Positions 15,731-28,570 of a DNA stretch of 64,000 bases are shown here, piece after piece. The translations under genes were made by a program, and so were the position numbers. The stretch's first letter is position 1; every line of letters begins with the position of its first letter. The stretch is from Gordionus sp. m RMFG-2023 (taxonomy: Eukaryota; Nematomorpha; Gordioida; Chordodea; Parachordodidae): contig NC_088776.1 in NCBI RefSeq assembly GCF_954871325.1, positions 21,996,508 to 22,060,507 on the forward strand. The letters are read 5' to 3'. The notes under the pieces were generated by a model, which was not told the origin of the DNA, did not search any database, and saw only the letters and a list, made by a program, of their open reading frames with translations.

Positions 15731-16417
15731 TGTTAAAGATAAAAAAAAAGTTTTTCTTTAAAACCCCTCTTTTATTATGTTAAAGATAAAAAAGTTTTTT
15801 TATCCCCCTCTTTTATTATGTGTAAGATGTAAAAGTTTTTTATCCCCTTCTTTTGTTTATGTTAAAATTAATTAAAGTTTTTTTTATCCATCTCCTTTGT
15901 GTACCATAAAATGAAAGTTAAAAAATGTTTTTCTTTTTTTTGGTAATTTTTGTTTTAAGTTAAACACAGTGAGATTAACACATATGGCTTTTGTGTTTTC
16001 TCTCACTTTACTGGATTTCTTACTTTAGGAGTCCTCAGTAAGGTGATCCGAAAATATGAGTTAGACCGTTGGGTCCGGGAGACCACCCTGCATCCCAAGG
16101 TATATTTTGAGTTTCGGGAAGTTTAGGGGGGTAGGTTTTATCCCCAATTATGTACGATAAAACTAACACAACTCGATTCCACAAAAACGTTCTTTTTTTC
16201 ACTTTGCGCCAATTTAATTTTAATTTATAATTGCGCCTTTTATTTTCCCTATAAAAGGGACGAATTTTTTATAGTTTGGACTTGATTTTTTTATAGTTTG
16301 GACTTGATTTTTTCCTGTAAAATAATTTTGAAATTCTTTATTAATCTTTTTTATGTTTAAAAATAATTTTGAAATTTTTATTAATAAAATATCATGACCC
16401 GATCTCAAAGTACTTCA
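15731..16417 (+). repeat. LTR copy, plus orientation
   Basis: About 687 bp, TG...CA ends, matching the reverse complement of 16,729-17,393 almost base for base. It contains a short tandem duplication around 16,265-16,315 that accounts for most of the length difference. Its orientation is opposite to the other LTR, so the pair forms a palindrome, unlike the direct LTRs of a normal provirus-like copy. Confidence 0.7.
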
Positions 16418-16728
16418 TTGGGTTATTGATTCGTGGAGATGGTGAATTCGATTCCTTAGTCGGTAGCGGGCTTGTTTGGGCGGTTCGGCGAATTTGTCTA
16501 TTGATTGATTAATTTTTAGAAACCCTTGGGTTTCTACTGCCTCTGGGTAGAACGTATTTTTTAATTTGGCAAATAATGTTGGTCCGCAGTAAGTTAGAAA
16601 TAGTATACCTTTCTCTATATCATCGGATATATTCGTTGTTTGCAAACGAAACCGGTGTAAATAATTACACAAGGGTTCCGAAGCCGAATATTCGTTGATG
16701 TTGAGCGGTCTGAGTCCCCAGGCGCCAA
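16418..16728 (-). pseudogene. Gag-like remnant of the LTR element
   Basis: The minus strand encodes about 100 residues containing the segment FLTYCGPTLFAKLKNTFYPE, which resembles the region of Ty3/Gypsy Gag proteins where a short helix is followed by a conserved hydrophobic-Gly stretch. It follows the primer-binding-site-like sequence, as gag should. Protease, reverse transcriptase and integrase are not present here. Treated as a fossil. The family assignment is by resemblance only. Confidence 0.5.
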
Positions 16729-17393
16729 TGAAGTACTTTGAGATCGGGTCATGATATTTTATTAATAAAAATTCCAAAATTATTTTTAAACATAAAAAAG
16801 ATTAATAAAGAATTTCAAAATTATTTTACAGGAAAAAAATCAAGTCCAAACTATAAAAAATTCGTCCCTTTTATAGGGAAAATAAAAGGCGCAATTATAA
16901 ATTAAAATTAAATTGGCGCAAAGTGAAAAAAAGAACGTTTTTGTGGAATCGAGTTGTGTTAGTTTTATCGTACATAATTGGGGATAAAACCTACCCCCCT
17001 AAACTTCCCGAAACTCAAAATATACCTTGGGATGCAGGGTGGTCTCCCGGACCCAACGGTCTAACTCATATTTTCGGATCACCTTACTGAGGACTCCTAA
17101 AGTAAGAAATCCAGTAAAGTGAGAGAAAACACAAAAGCCATATGTGTTAATCTCACTGTGTTTAACTTAAAACAAAAATTACCAAAAAAAAGAAAAACAT
17201 TTTTTAACTTTCATTTTATGGTACACAAAGGAGATGGATAAAAAAAACTTTAATTAATTTTAACATAAACAAAAGAAGGGGATAAAAAACTTTTACATCT
17301 TACACATAATAAAAGAGGGGGATAAAAAAACTTTTTTATCTTTAACATAATAAAAGAGGGGGTTTAAAGAAAAACTTTTTTTTATCTTTAACA
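16729..17393 (-). repeat. LTR copy, minus orientation (5' LTR of the remnant)
   Basis: About 665 bp, reading TGTT to TTCA on the minus strand, followed at once by the primer-binding-site-like sequence and then the gag-like remnant. This gives the polarity of the original element. It is the inverted partner of 15,731-16,417. Confidence 0.7.
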
Positions 17394-17398
17394 TATAT

Positions 17399-18744
17399 TA
17401 TATAAATATTAAGACTAGTATATATATATATCTATAGATATCAATTCAAGATTGTGAGGGATATTTTTATCATGCAAATGAATTTATAAATCCTTGCTTA
17501 GCCATCCATGACTATGCACAATTTATTTTAATCAAATAAATTTATTTAGAATGTAAAATATTATAGATATTCTGCTAACTTTTAATGAATAAATTATAAA
17601 CTTAATGTAAAACAATTTTTTTTTAAATTTTAAATCTATTTTTAATTTCGATTTAAAAAACTTATTAAAAAATTTAAAATCTAGCAATACTCAAAAACAA
17701 AGACGAAATATACTTATTTATATATTTTAATTTTTTTTATGGTTTAACTATATAAAAATCTCTAGTAGTAAACTTGTCGCTTCGTCACTGTTTAAAAACT
17801 ACACTAGGTTTGTTAAAAAGACCTAATTAGGCCATATTTTTATAAACGAGCTGATTCAGATTTTATCAAAATAATATTATGATTTGGCAAATATCGAATA
17901 TTTCTCCCATTTAACACTAAAATCTTAGAAAGAGCGATTCACATTTATGAAAGATAATATGTTCATCATCCTTACAGTTGAAATTCAAAAACTTTGTTTA
18001 TTTGACAATTATCTCAATCTTTTCAAGTAAATATTAATACTTTTCAAGTGATATAAATAAAAAAAAATTTTAAATTTAACCTTCTATTGCACATCTCATA
18101 ATTGAATACATATACCACCAAAAAAGGATTATTAAATATAATTTATTTACAGATTAATATGTGGTATCGGTAAGTATTTAGAGACACTACATCATTTATT
18201 TTTAAAATTAATTTTTTAATAAAAGGAAGCATCTATATTATAATTCTGAAATACATTTTTCGAACAAGTATTTTCTATTTTCTAAATAGAAAAAAGAGTC
18301 CGGTATGATGGATATTGAACATGGAATGAATTATTGATTATCTTCAAAGTTGTAAATATAGAACAAGTTTTATTGATAAGTGATTGCCTGGTATTTTTTA
18401 TTTTATTTAATCATATGTTTATTTCAGGTTTCTCTGCTAAATAAAAGTAAAACCATAATTTAGTTTTTGCTTAATCGAGCATGGGTTTTTTTACCTCTCC
18501 TCTTATTTCCCATGGGCGTTTAAGTAAGTAGCTTTGCCTCTTGCGCGCACAGGTAACGGCGCCCTGCCCCAAAAAAGTGGATGGTCCTCTAATTATTTAA
18601 TTATTTCCATCTTTTATCCCATATGATGGGCTTTCAGGAGAGAACCAAGCGTTTCTCCGTTGTATATATAACTCTGTTATATATGACACTTAGGGCGCTT
18701 AATATAACGTATCACGTATTTTCTAAATAAAATCATTTTTCCTG
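17399..18744. other. AT-rich non-coding stretch
   Basis: No gene recognised. A GC-richer island at about 18,500-18,570 stands out from its surroundings but carries no frame or RNA signature I can name. Confidence 0.5.
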
Positions 18745-19260
18745 TAAATTTTTTTAGGGGACAAGACAAGAAGTTAATAATCCTTTTGGATAAAGATAAA
18801 AGAAATATTTTACATAAAAATACATTGTTATATATAATGGCATAAGGGGTGGGGGGGGGGGGTTAGATATAGATTTTTGAGGGGAGTTTGCATCCAGCGA
18901 AAATCCTGTCATGTAGATGCTGACCCTGATCATAGAACTTAATGACTGCTCAATAGAAATATGGCTAGATTTCGATGATATTGATGGCAAAATAGACATA
19001 GAAAGCCATAATTTCTGAAAGTCAGGGATTCATGATCTTTGAAATGATCCCTTTGAACATGCCTTTCCAAATGAGCTCAATTGTCACTTTTGAGTATGAT
19101 TTTGCACTTAAATACCTAACTGATTTATTTAAGGTATTATTATAAGTAAAAAAAGGAACGGGCTAGGTTAATTTTGGCACGGACCAAACTAGAATTCACC
19201 ATCAATTGTAAGCCACATCATATGGATGTTATTAGTTTAAAGATTTACAATTCCTCACAT
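18745..19260 (-). mobile_element. Faint LINE relic, related to the copy at 63.6-64.0 kb
   Basis: This segment and 63,640-64,000 share a scattered but collinear similarity in the same orientation. Both hold aagtaaaaaaggaa-type, agaattcaccat and catatggat blocks in the same order, and on the minus strand both give MNPD followed by a similar serine/isoleucine-rich stretch. Because the 63-kb copy continues into the C-terminal domain of the LINE family at 49-55 kb, this segment is inferred to be an old fragment of that family. A run of about 13 G lies at 18,848-18,862. The minus frame at 18,754-18,999 is probably a chance opening in the relic. Confidence 0.4.
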
Positions 19261-22200
19261 CTAGGAAATAATATAAAAATAGATTTGAACAACTTTACAA
19301 ATACTTGCATTTCAAGACAACACACTATCTATTTTTCATAATAAATTCTATAACAATACACTTTAAAATATATTCAAATTACAAGATTTTATTAAAACCT
19401 TATAAATTTGAACATTTTTAAATTTATATGAAAATAATGGTACTTCTATCAAACTACTAATGGGTAGGTGATGATATCATACTTAGATTAATTAAATCAA
19501 TATAAATCAAATACTTGTATTTAGTTATTTTGCATAATAAAATAGGAATATGGCTCTAATACTATAATGAACAGTTAAAAAAAGTCATATTAAAAAAATT
19601 AGTACAGTTTGGATATTTAAGAAATATTTTAATAATTCAATATTATAAAATGGATTGATACCTTAATATGAAAAGAATGTAAACGAAAAAATATAAAATT
19701 ATCTATTTTATTTTGGTTGTCACTCCTTTCAAAAAATTATTATACCTGTTCGATTACGCTTCAGATATTTATAAAGGTTTAGCGGTTTATTCCTGTTCAT
19801 TCCGGGTCCCTGGTTATTGTAAAGACGAAATTGTGTATCTCTAAAATTTCCAATAAAAAAACAATTGGCTAACATTTAAAATTTCTATAGCAGAGGTATA
19901 TTCTGCCAATGTATAAATATGAACCCCTGTTAAAAAAAAAGAGTGTCAATTGATACCAAATAATAAAAAATTAAAAAAAATTATGTGGCATTCATAAAAA
20001 TATTTAATTTTTTTTAGTTAATTGGTGTATACATATTAATATGACCACATCATTTGATTATTTATCCAAATTAACTTTAAATTATAAATATAGATTCCTT
20101 TAAAATTTTCTCATAAAATAATATGACGCCATATTTTTAACAAATGCGTGAAAATTTTTTTTAAACAATACAACCTCCACACACATATGAAAAAGTATCT
20201 TAATAATATATTCATGATGGTTTTATTTTATATGATCAATTAGAAGACATAAAGGTTTAAAGGTGGTTTTATATTTGCACTACCGAAAAAAGATAATTAA
20301 AATCTTGTTTATTAATGAGAATGTATTTTTATTTGTGATTGCGGGAATTTTTCAATATGTTGTTTTGTATTGGGGATTAAATCTCTATGTATATTAAGTG
20401 TAGCTAGTCCATTCAATCGATTTTATCATGTCGTACTTGTGAGATACGTGTTTATTCTCCGTAATGAATAAAAGATCATCATTTGTGGTTGTACTAATTG
20501 ATATTTTTGCCATAATTTTGGGAAAAATTCTTAAATATATTTAAAGTATGCCATACTGCCATAGCGTATCTCGGTAGAATATCTATTAAAATAAATCTTT
20601 CATAGCAAGATCTGAAATAATTGACCTTCGGATACATTTATATCCTGTTTAGATACATTTATATCATCCGAAATTGAACGAAATATCTAATTTTTTTAAA
20701 TATCAAGATTTAATATGTCCTCAGAAGGATTTCTTGATAATAGTATTTGTAAATTGGATGGCGCCATTTGACGAATTTCAAATTGTTCATTGAGTTGAGT
20801 CAAAAATGTAAAAAATAGTATAAAAACGGTTATTTTATAGTAGGGGAATAAACCCCGGTGCCTGGCAAACCATTTAATCTCATTTTAAAATTAAATATAC
20901 CAGAAGGTTAAAATTTTATCCTAATATAGTTTTCATTAGTATATATCTATGGACAAAAAATATTTTGAAATAATTAATTACTAAAAATTTTATTTAAGAA
21001 ATAAAATTTTGATGAAATTTTCAAAAGATTTTTTTTACATGACAGAAATTTAATTTTTATTAAAATATATAATCATTTATAAGTAAATTTAATTTTATTG
21101 CAAAGTTTAAACACTCTTCTATAATTTGGGTAAGTTTTATGAGTATTTATCAAATTTAGATATTATTTCAATCATGATTTGTCAATTTAGAGCTAGCGGG
21201 GTTTGCTAAACCATACACGTCAATTATGGCAGTTAATAATGAAAAAAATTTCAAAATCTTGAAAAGTCAATTTCATGGTTGTTTATTATTGGTATTTAGG
21301 ATTTATGCTAAGAAATCTTAATCTCTCCTTAAAATTCATATTTTTTTATTTCCAAAATGTTTATTAAATTAGCCAAAATTAAGTTTCAATTTTTATATTA
21401 AATTAGCTTCGATTTATAAGTATTATGATATTTTTAAGAATAAAACAATAAAATTATTCTATACATATCATTATTAATAAATAAAAATGCATTTCAATTT
21501 ATTATGGCCTAAAAAATCTAATGGTTTAGGAAGCCCCTTGATGTGGTTTGCCTCACCCCGCTATTGGGGCTTGTTGAACAAAATTTTCCCTTTTTCAAAA
21601 AATAATATTATAAAAAAATGATTATATTCTAAAGATTTTTTATAAGGCATCTTTATAGAGTATAGTTTTAGGTATCCAATCATATATTATTTTTTATATT
21701 ATCTATAAAAAAAACAGGAGCTATAGCCAATTTTGTAAAAATTGGTTCGACTAACCCCAGTCTCCCCTAATCCTCAATTGAGTCCACGTTAATATTGAAA
21801 CGATTTGTTTGTCTAGGTGCAAGTCGAGACTTGCGAATCTCAAAACAATATAATTTCGTTTTTCCCTTAGCAATCACACAGATCTTGTGAAATTCTTGGT
21901 CGATATATCTTTATTTTCTAAGTTGTAATATAATATTCGCAATTCTCATAACCCATACAAACTCATATCATTTTTTTGAATTGCATAAAATTGTTTGTAA
22001 TTAAATAATATATTAATACATTCCACATTCCAATGGAAAAAAATGTAGACGATGATTCAGTTATTATAATTTCTGAAACTATTATTGGGTCCGGGTTATA
22101 TTTATTTTATATTAAATTATAACACTTTTAGGTTTTTTTGGTTGATAAATTTTTTAAAATATTCATCATTGTTTAGGTTTAAAAAAATGTAGGAAAATAT

Positions 22201-23260
22201 AATTAAAATATTCTTGCGAAAAAAATATTAATAAACATGGAGGAAATATTTAAATTAATTTCAACTTTTTGCCAAAATTTAAAATACAACTTATTTGATA
22301 AAGAATACTTAAAGGGTACGAATAATTTAGTTTGGATTTTCATGTTCTGATATGTGGGCCAACTCAATTTTTATAACTCCATCTCTGTTCTGTACCCCGA
22401 TATATAGAACTAATATAAATATATTTTAATCCATAATCTCTTCCCTTTTGTCTTCAAGCCTATGAAAGTCTATAAATCTCGATATATGAATTTGGTCTTA
22501 TCAAATAACATATTTTTACGATAATATCTTAAGATATATTTTCCAGAGGGGTTCAGGAAAAAATCAATGAGCCAGGTTCAGAGTTCGGAATCCAGAAAAA
22601 TAAGGACTTACAAAATTTAGTTAAAATAACAGAAACATCAGTTTTCTTATAATTTATTACATTTATAAATAGTATACACCATAAAAATAATATTATATCT
22701 CTGTTTTAAAAATGTTATTTAAGCAAGTATCATGATATCTTTCAAATCATTGAGACTTTCACGTAATCTTACAATACATTTATGATGAATGCTTGTTCAA
22801 TACGAACCTAATATTTAATTACGTTTAATATAATATATATAATGTACTTGTGTTGAACACCTCGAACAATTTTTACCGATGTATATTATAGATAATTGAG
22901 CGAATATCTTTCTAGAAGTAAAGAATATCCACAACCATAATGATTTTTATTTTTTTAATAAATCTAAAGCATTATCACCTTCTTCCTGATCAATTGTGAA
23001 TAGGACTTGATACTTTGATCTTTGAGGCATGAAAAATATTCCTATTTAAAAAAGTTTCCCCTCTGTAGGAAATCGGAGGATAGTAAGACCAGAATATTCG
23101 TTAGTGATTTTAACTCAGTGATTTGTTGGGTTCGTATGACAATTATTTATATTAGAAATAAGGTATAATTTATATTTGAAATAAGATACTAATAATGTCT
23201 TAAATAAAATTTTTCAATAATATAATAAATATATTTTTTTTACTAGCAATTTGCATTTCC
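19261..23260. other. AT-rich non-coding stretch
   Basis: Four kilobases without a recognisable gene or RNA. At 22,040-22,155 lies a copy of a dispersed repeat whose inverted counterpart is at about 45,112-45,215 (shared blocks: tcagttattat, gggttatat, tatattaaattataa, ggttgat). Elsewhere only short A/T runs are seen. Confidence 0.5.
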
Positions 23261-23439
23261 TTATATATGTTAGCGTCAATATATTATTTTCGGCAATGTG
23301 TTATAGTGGTAGGCAAGGTGAATTTGTTATTTCGGCAATGTATTCTATTTTACAAATTAAGAAATTTATTATTTATTTGAGAGGAATTTATTATTAATAA
23401 ATTTATTCTTATAATTTATAGATTTTGTTAGATATATTT

Positions 23440-23985
23440 TTTAAATAATATTTTTAAGATTGGGTTTTTGATCTTATACTATTTTTTAAATAAATTTTTT
23501 GGAGGGTTAAAGTTTATTGATCTTATTTTTTTAATATATTTTTTTGAGTAATTTATTTTAATTGGTTTTATTATTTTTTTAATATATTTTTTTGAGATTA
23601 TTTATTTTAAATTATTTTTTTAATATATTTTTTTGAGATAATTTGTGTTATATAATATTTTGAGATTATATATTTTATGTTATATAATTTTTTAAATATA
23701 TTTTTCTGAGATAATCTATTTTAATGGTTATATAATTTTTTTAATATATTTTTCTGAGATAATCTATTTTAATGGTTATATAATTTTTTTGAATTATTTT
23801 TATTGAGATAATTTATTTTAATGTGTTATATTATTATTTAATATATATATTTTTGAGAAAATTTATTTTAAATTGTTATATTACTTTTAATATATTTTTC
23901 TAGATAATTAATTTTAAATTGTTATATTATTATTTAATAATATTTTTTTGAGATGATTTATTTTAAATTTCAAAATATATATTTA
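23440..23985. repeat. AT-rich tandem repeat, unit about 55-60 bp
   Basis: Units centre on tatatttttttgagataatttattttaa and recur roughly every 55-60 bp with drift. The same motif resumes at 25,093 after the LINE fragment, so the LINE fragment sits inside this array. Confidence 0.7.
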
Positions 23986-24011
23986 TATTTCTAAATTTAA
24001 GTTAAATTTAT

Positions 24012-25090
24012 ATTTAACAAACAACGACTTCATAATACAAAGTATAATAATAAATATAAAGGGGGGGGGGGGGTATTTTAAATAATTTAGGGAAGGAGAA
24101 GAAAATCTAGATCAATCGGGCTCTTCGGGGAATGAACCTATGAGGCATGTGAAATTAAATTTTATAATCTGAATTCCTACACGTTGACGTAAGTAGATGC
24201 CTTCTTTTGGGCCTCCTGATTTAGTTCTTAAGGCTCTGCCAATCTTTTTAATTAGGCTAAGAGCCTTACTTCCAAAGGATGTTAAGTACTCATCTGGAAT
24301 ATCCACGTATTTATTTGTTTTAAAATCTTCTGTGTATTTTAAAATGTCCTTATAGATGTTGGAGGGTGAGAGGGGGTCAACGCAGGAGAAAACCAATCTG
24401 GACGAGATGAAACCACTAATTGATAAATGGGTGATCGTAGCCCTAAGCCTCCTTTACTGCAGGGGAGAGTGGCTTGATGCCTTATTTTTTCCATGATGTT
24501 TTTATTATGGATTCCTATGCTCTTAAGGGTTTAGGATGTTTAAAAACAGCAGTTGACCGTAGAGCATATAGGATCTTTGGTATATTGAAGAAATTTTTAA
24601 TTAATAAGAAAGATTTATATGTGGTAAGTTGTATAAGTAGTTCCTCCATATTGTTTAAATTATTCGAAGTAGCTTGGAAAAGGCTTCAACTGCTAAGTAA
24701 CCTCCAGCTGGTGAGCCAAGATGTATTAGTTCTTCGGCCATAACCTCTTTTAAAGGCATAGCAGTTGGGAGATTGAGAGGTGAGCTGACAGAATTCTGTT
24801 TTGTCGACGTTTAAGAAAAGGCCTAAGTCTGGCCCATCCTTTTGCAAAATTATAGGGCTTTATCTATCTCTTCTAGGCTTCCGCTTATAATCCCGTCATC
24901 TATATACCAGATATGAAGATCTAACAGGCAGCTGCTTTTAATTTTTTTAAACTATATTGTCTATTCCTAGACAGAATAATATCGATCTTAGGGGATCACC
25001 CTGTTGAAAAGAAGAAAGCCTATTTTCACCATATTGTAAGATGGAGGGATTTGCATAGCAGCTTAAAATGTAGCTGGAGTAGCATGGGAA
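24012..25090 (-). mobile_element. 5'-truncated, internally deleted LINE fragment (RLE class)
   Basis: This is the same family as the element at 49-55.5 kb. It carries the 3'-tail sequence caacgacttcataatacaaag, a poly-G run at 24,061, the C-terminal domain (24,112-24,396, minus) and the part of the RT region equivalent to 53,430-54,168. Compared with the longer copy it lacks the zinc-knuckle and endonuclease core (junction near 24,392) and several short blocks. It stops at about 25,090 in the RT region, the 5' truncation typical of LINE insertion. Both flanks are the same AT-rich satellite. The + frame at 24,474-24,743 is the antisense of the RT region, not a gene. Confidence 0.8.
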
Positions 25091-25092
25091 GA

Positions 25093-25915
25093 TATTATTT
25101 TTTAAATAAATTTTTTGAGATAATCTATTTTAATTTGTTATATTATTTTTTTAAATATATATTTTGTAAATGATTTTTTTTATATATTTATATTTTACGT
25201 ACCTTTCTTCTGTAAATCCTTTGATTGCTATTTTTAAATATATTTTTTTACAATAATTTTTTTATATATTTATTTTTATTACTTATTTTTTTCTAATATA
25301 TCTTTTGATCTCTAATTTTTTATAAATATATTTTTTTAAGTGATTTTTTCTATATTTATTTTTTACTTACTTTTTTCTGAGATATCTTTCTCTAATTTTG
25401 AAATATATTTTTGAAGATTATTTTTTATATATTAATTTTTTATGTACTTTTTTCTGATATATCTATTGATCTATATATTTAAATATATATCCTTTTTAAA
25501 AATGATTTTACATTTATTTTTGCCTACTTTTTTTGAGATATCTTTTGATCGCTAATTTTTAAATATATTTTTTAAGATTATATTTTTCGTATGTTTTTCT
25601 GATATATCTTTTGATCCCTATTTTTTTTAAAATATATATTTTTTTTAAAATATATATTTTTTTAAAATGATTTTCTATATATTTATTTTTTACGTACTTT
25701 TTTTCTGATTCATCTTTTGATGACTAATATTTAAATTTTTTTTAAATGATTTTTTATATATTAATTTTTTCGTACTTTTTTTCTAAGATTTTTTGACAGA
25801 TAATTTTTTATATATATTTTTTTAAGATTATTTTATATATAACATACTTTTTTCTAATATATCTTTTGATCTCTACTTTTTTTACGAATATTATATGAAT
25901 TATATTTTTTACAAT
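25093..25915. repeat. AT-rich tandem repeat, unit about 80 bp
   Basis: Units contain tttttctgatatatcttttgatc, then ctaattttt, tatatttttttaa and tatatttattttttacgtac, repeating about every 80 bp. The inverted counterparts flank the Merlin composite at 29,290-29,572 and 38,732-38,940 and reappear at 39,560-39,930, making this the arm satellite of the large inverted repeat. Confidence 0.75.
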
Positions 25916-26097
25916 GAATTTTTATTTTATATCCTTTAACAGTTTTTACTAATATAAATATGTTATATTTTTTTATAGACATGGGCAGTACGATTAACAA
26001 CAAAATTCCTAAATTCGCTTTTAATTATATATTTAAAATTAATGATGAGTTATTTTCCTCCAAATCGTCAATACCTTGATTTGATAAAAACTCTAGA

Positions 26098-26878
26098 TAA
26101 ATAAAATCTTGCAAGATCTTATAGGGAAGACTTGCTACCAGATTTCTCTTAATAATATGGCGTAAAAATGTATTTTAACATAAAATTTAGCCGTAAAATG
26201 AATTAGTTATTTATCTTCTAGCGTATAAATTTGGAAAAGGAGGGGGGGGGGAGTAAAAATCCCCACCCCTTTTATCAAATGTGCCTGGTTTGGTAAATAT
26301 TATTTTAAAATAATAAAGAATTTGCCCCTATCAAAAAAAATGTGTATATGATGACATAAAAAATATAAAAAAATATTAAAAATAACGACCATGTAAAATT
26401 TGTGAGAAATTTAAAAAAAGGAGTATAAACCCAAAGAAAATATATAAACTGGTCAAAGTCTTTCAAAGAGAGAACTTAACATTATTCTATAAAATTAAGT
26501 AAAATAATTTTCCAAAGCCTTCAGCTCTAGCAAGAATCTTAGATAAACTTATAGTGTTTGGCATATAATCTTAGTTATTGTTTAGATTAAATAAATATAT
26601 ATATGAGGGCTAACAGTATTTAATCTGCACTATATTGGAATAGTGAAAAATGAGAAAAATGCTAAAATTTATTTCATTTATAAATATACTCACAGAAATT
26701 TAATTCGAAATATAAAATACTTTGATAGATTTAAATTTCAATATAAGCTATAACTTTTATTTTTAGATCGTTCATTAAAGTGAATAAATATCTAAATAAT
26801 ATTTATTTGCAGATTTGAAATAAATATGTCAAAGATATTATAATTAGTTGATATACAAAATAATCGATGATTCTTTAT
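26098..26878. other. Spacer of the large inverted repeat, left of the Helitron
   Basis: AT-rich sequence with a run of G at about 26,241. No gene or RNA seen. Confidence 0.5.
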
Positions 26879-27071
26879 CTATATATATAATAGCCGTATT
26901 CAAGAAATGAACGTTTTCCTATCTTTATAACGTTAATTTTTTTTTGGTATCAACTTTCATATCTTCATAACGTTAATTTTTATTTTTTCTATCAACTTTC
27001 CTATCTTCTTAATGTTAAATAAATCGAGGGCTTTTATTATCTCGGTAATGTTAAATTTATAAAAAAAAAAA

Positions 27072-27170
27072 TTTTTCTTACTCGGGGATTCGAACTCGCG
27101 CCTTAATTTCAAAGGCAAACGTTCTTACCGTAAGGCAAACGTTCTTACCGTTCAGCCCCTTTAAGCTTTA
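27072..27170 (-). other. tRNA-like segment (SINE or tRNA remnant)
   Basis: Read on the minus strand it runs ggggctgaacggtaagaacg (A-box-like) and later gcgagttcgaatccccg (B-box-like GTTCGAATCC). A block of about 20 nt, acggtaagaacgtttgcctt, is duplicated in the middle. The T-stem does not pair well, so this is not a working tRNA. It may be a tRNA pseudogene or a SINE head caught in the Helitron. Confidence 0.5.
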
Positions 27171-27479
27171 TATTTTGTAATTAACTAAATTTAATCAATA
27201 TTTATTTTTTTTCATTGGATTATTAAGCTCTAATACTATTGGTTTAAATTTATTTTCTTTATTTTTTAATGGCTAAGGTAAAATATTTTTAATTATTCCA
27301 TTTTTAATTAATTTATAACGACCATTTTATTTTTTAAATTTTTTAAAAATGGAATATTAAAAATAGCAAACCATTTTCAACCAAAAGTTTAATTTTTATT
27401 TAATATATTTTAACTATTTTAAGGAAACATTTAAATCAATGGTAGTTGTTAACAGTTATTTCAGGTAATCATTGTTTTT

Positions 27480-28570
27480 TTTAAAATATTTTAAGAATAG
27501 TCTTTTTTAAGAGGATGGGGAATGAGAATTTTCTCATTACTTTTATGGTCGTTGTTACCAGTTATTTCAAAATAATATCCAATTTTTATTCCTTATAACC
27601 TCCTTCTCTCTTCAGGCCAGGTCCGATCCATTAAATGTAATGCTTTGCTTTAAGCTAAAATATATTTAATACAAAAAATTCCCAAGCAAGGTCCAAGGCC
27701 ATAATAATTTTGAAAAAAAAACCCCCAAGCCCAACCAACGATATGAAAATTTTGGTAGTTGAGAACTGGAATAAAATATTTAAAAAATCTTAATGAATTT
27801 AAAAATACAATCAAAATCAGATTTTCGTGGACCTTGATTTTTTTGATCAGGCTAGCCCAGGCCTTAGAAAAATTTGTTTTAGATCAATGTCTGACCCATA
27901 GTTAATAAAAAAAATTCCCAAACGTCCAAGCTGAATTTCCAAAGCTCAGCCAACCTATTAAGACTAAATGCTATTTTTTGATTAAAAATATATTTTAATT
28001 GACTTTTACCAGAGTTCCCTATAAATATTATGTGTTAAATATTATGATAACCCTCTTCTCTCTTTGGGCCAGGTCTAATCCATTAAATGTAATGCTATGC
28101 TTTAAGTTAAAATATATTTAAAGCTATTAAGACTAAATGCTATTTTTTGAGATATATATAGATTAGCTATTTAGCATGAGGATGGGGAATGAGAATTTTC
28201 TCATTACTTTTATGGTAGTTGTTACCAGTTATTTCACTTTTATGGTAGTTGTTACCAGATTTCAACATAATATCCCATTTTTTAAAAAATATATTTAAAG
28301 CTTTTACTTGATACAAAAAATTCCCAAGCAATGTCCAAGGCCATAATAATTTTGAAAAAAATCCCCCAAGGCCAACTAACGATATGAAAATTTTGGTAGT
28401 TGAGAACTGGAATAAAATATTTAAAATATCTTACTGAATTTAAAAATACAATCAAATTCAGATTTCCATGGGCCTTGATTTTTTAATCAGGCTAGCCCAG
28501 GTCTGACCCATAATTAATACTGAAAAATACTCCCAAGCGTCCAAGCTGAATTTTCAAAGGGCCGTATTTT
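27480..28570. repeat. Partial duplication inside the Helitron
   Basis: Two blocks of about 450-500 bp share gaggatggggaatgagaatt, ccaaggccataataatttt, aacgatatgaaaattttggt and caggctagcccagg. Their internal order is rearranged: one copy covers about 27,510-27,960, the other about 28,050-28,570. Confidence 0.7.

Larger units (their letters stand above)
15726..17398 (-). mobile_element. LTR retrotransposon fossil with inverted LTRs
   Basis: Two nearly identical copies of about 0.67 kb lie in inverted orientation around about 310 bp of internal sequence. Each copy begins TGTT and ends TTCA, as LTRs do. TATAT flanks both outer ends (15,726-15,730 and 17,394-17,398), a possible 5-bp target duplication, though weak in such AT-rich DNA. 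Next to the inner end of the minus-oriented LTR is TTGGCGCCTGGGG, which resembles a tRNA primer-binding site. The interior encodes a gag-like fragment. Family is likely Ty3/Gypsy-like. The element is broken and rearranged; the near-identity of its LTRs points to a young age. Confidence 0.7.

Noticed and set aside
18754-18999. Minus-strand frame with a proline run, 81 aa
   Set aside because: The prolines come from the poly-G tract at 18,848, and the remainder lies in a faint LINE relic. Not a gene.
24474-24743. Plus-strand frame, similar to one at 53,529-53,828
   Set aside because: Both are the antisense of the LINE reverse-transcriptase coding region, so their similarity reflects the LINE and not a shared gene.
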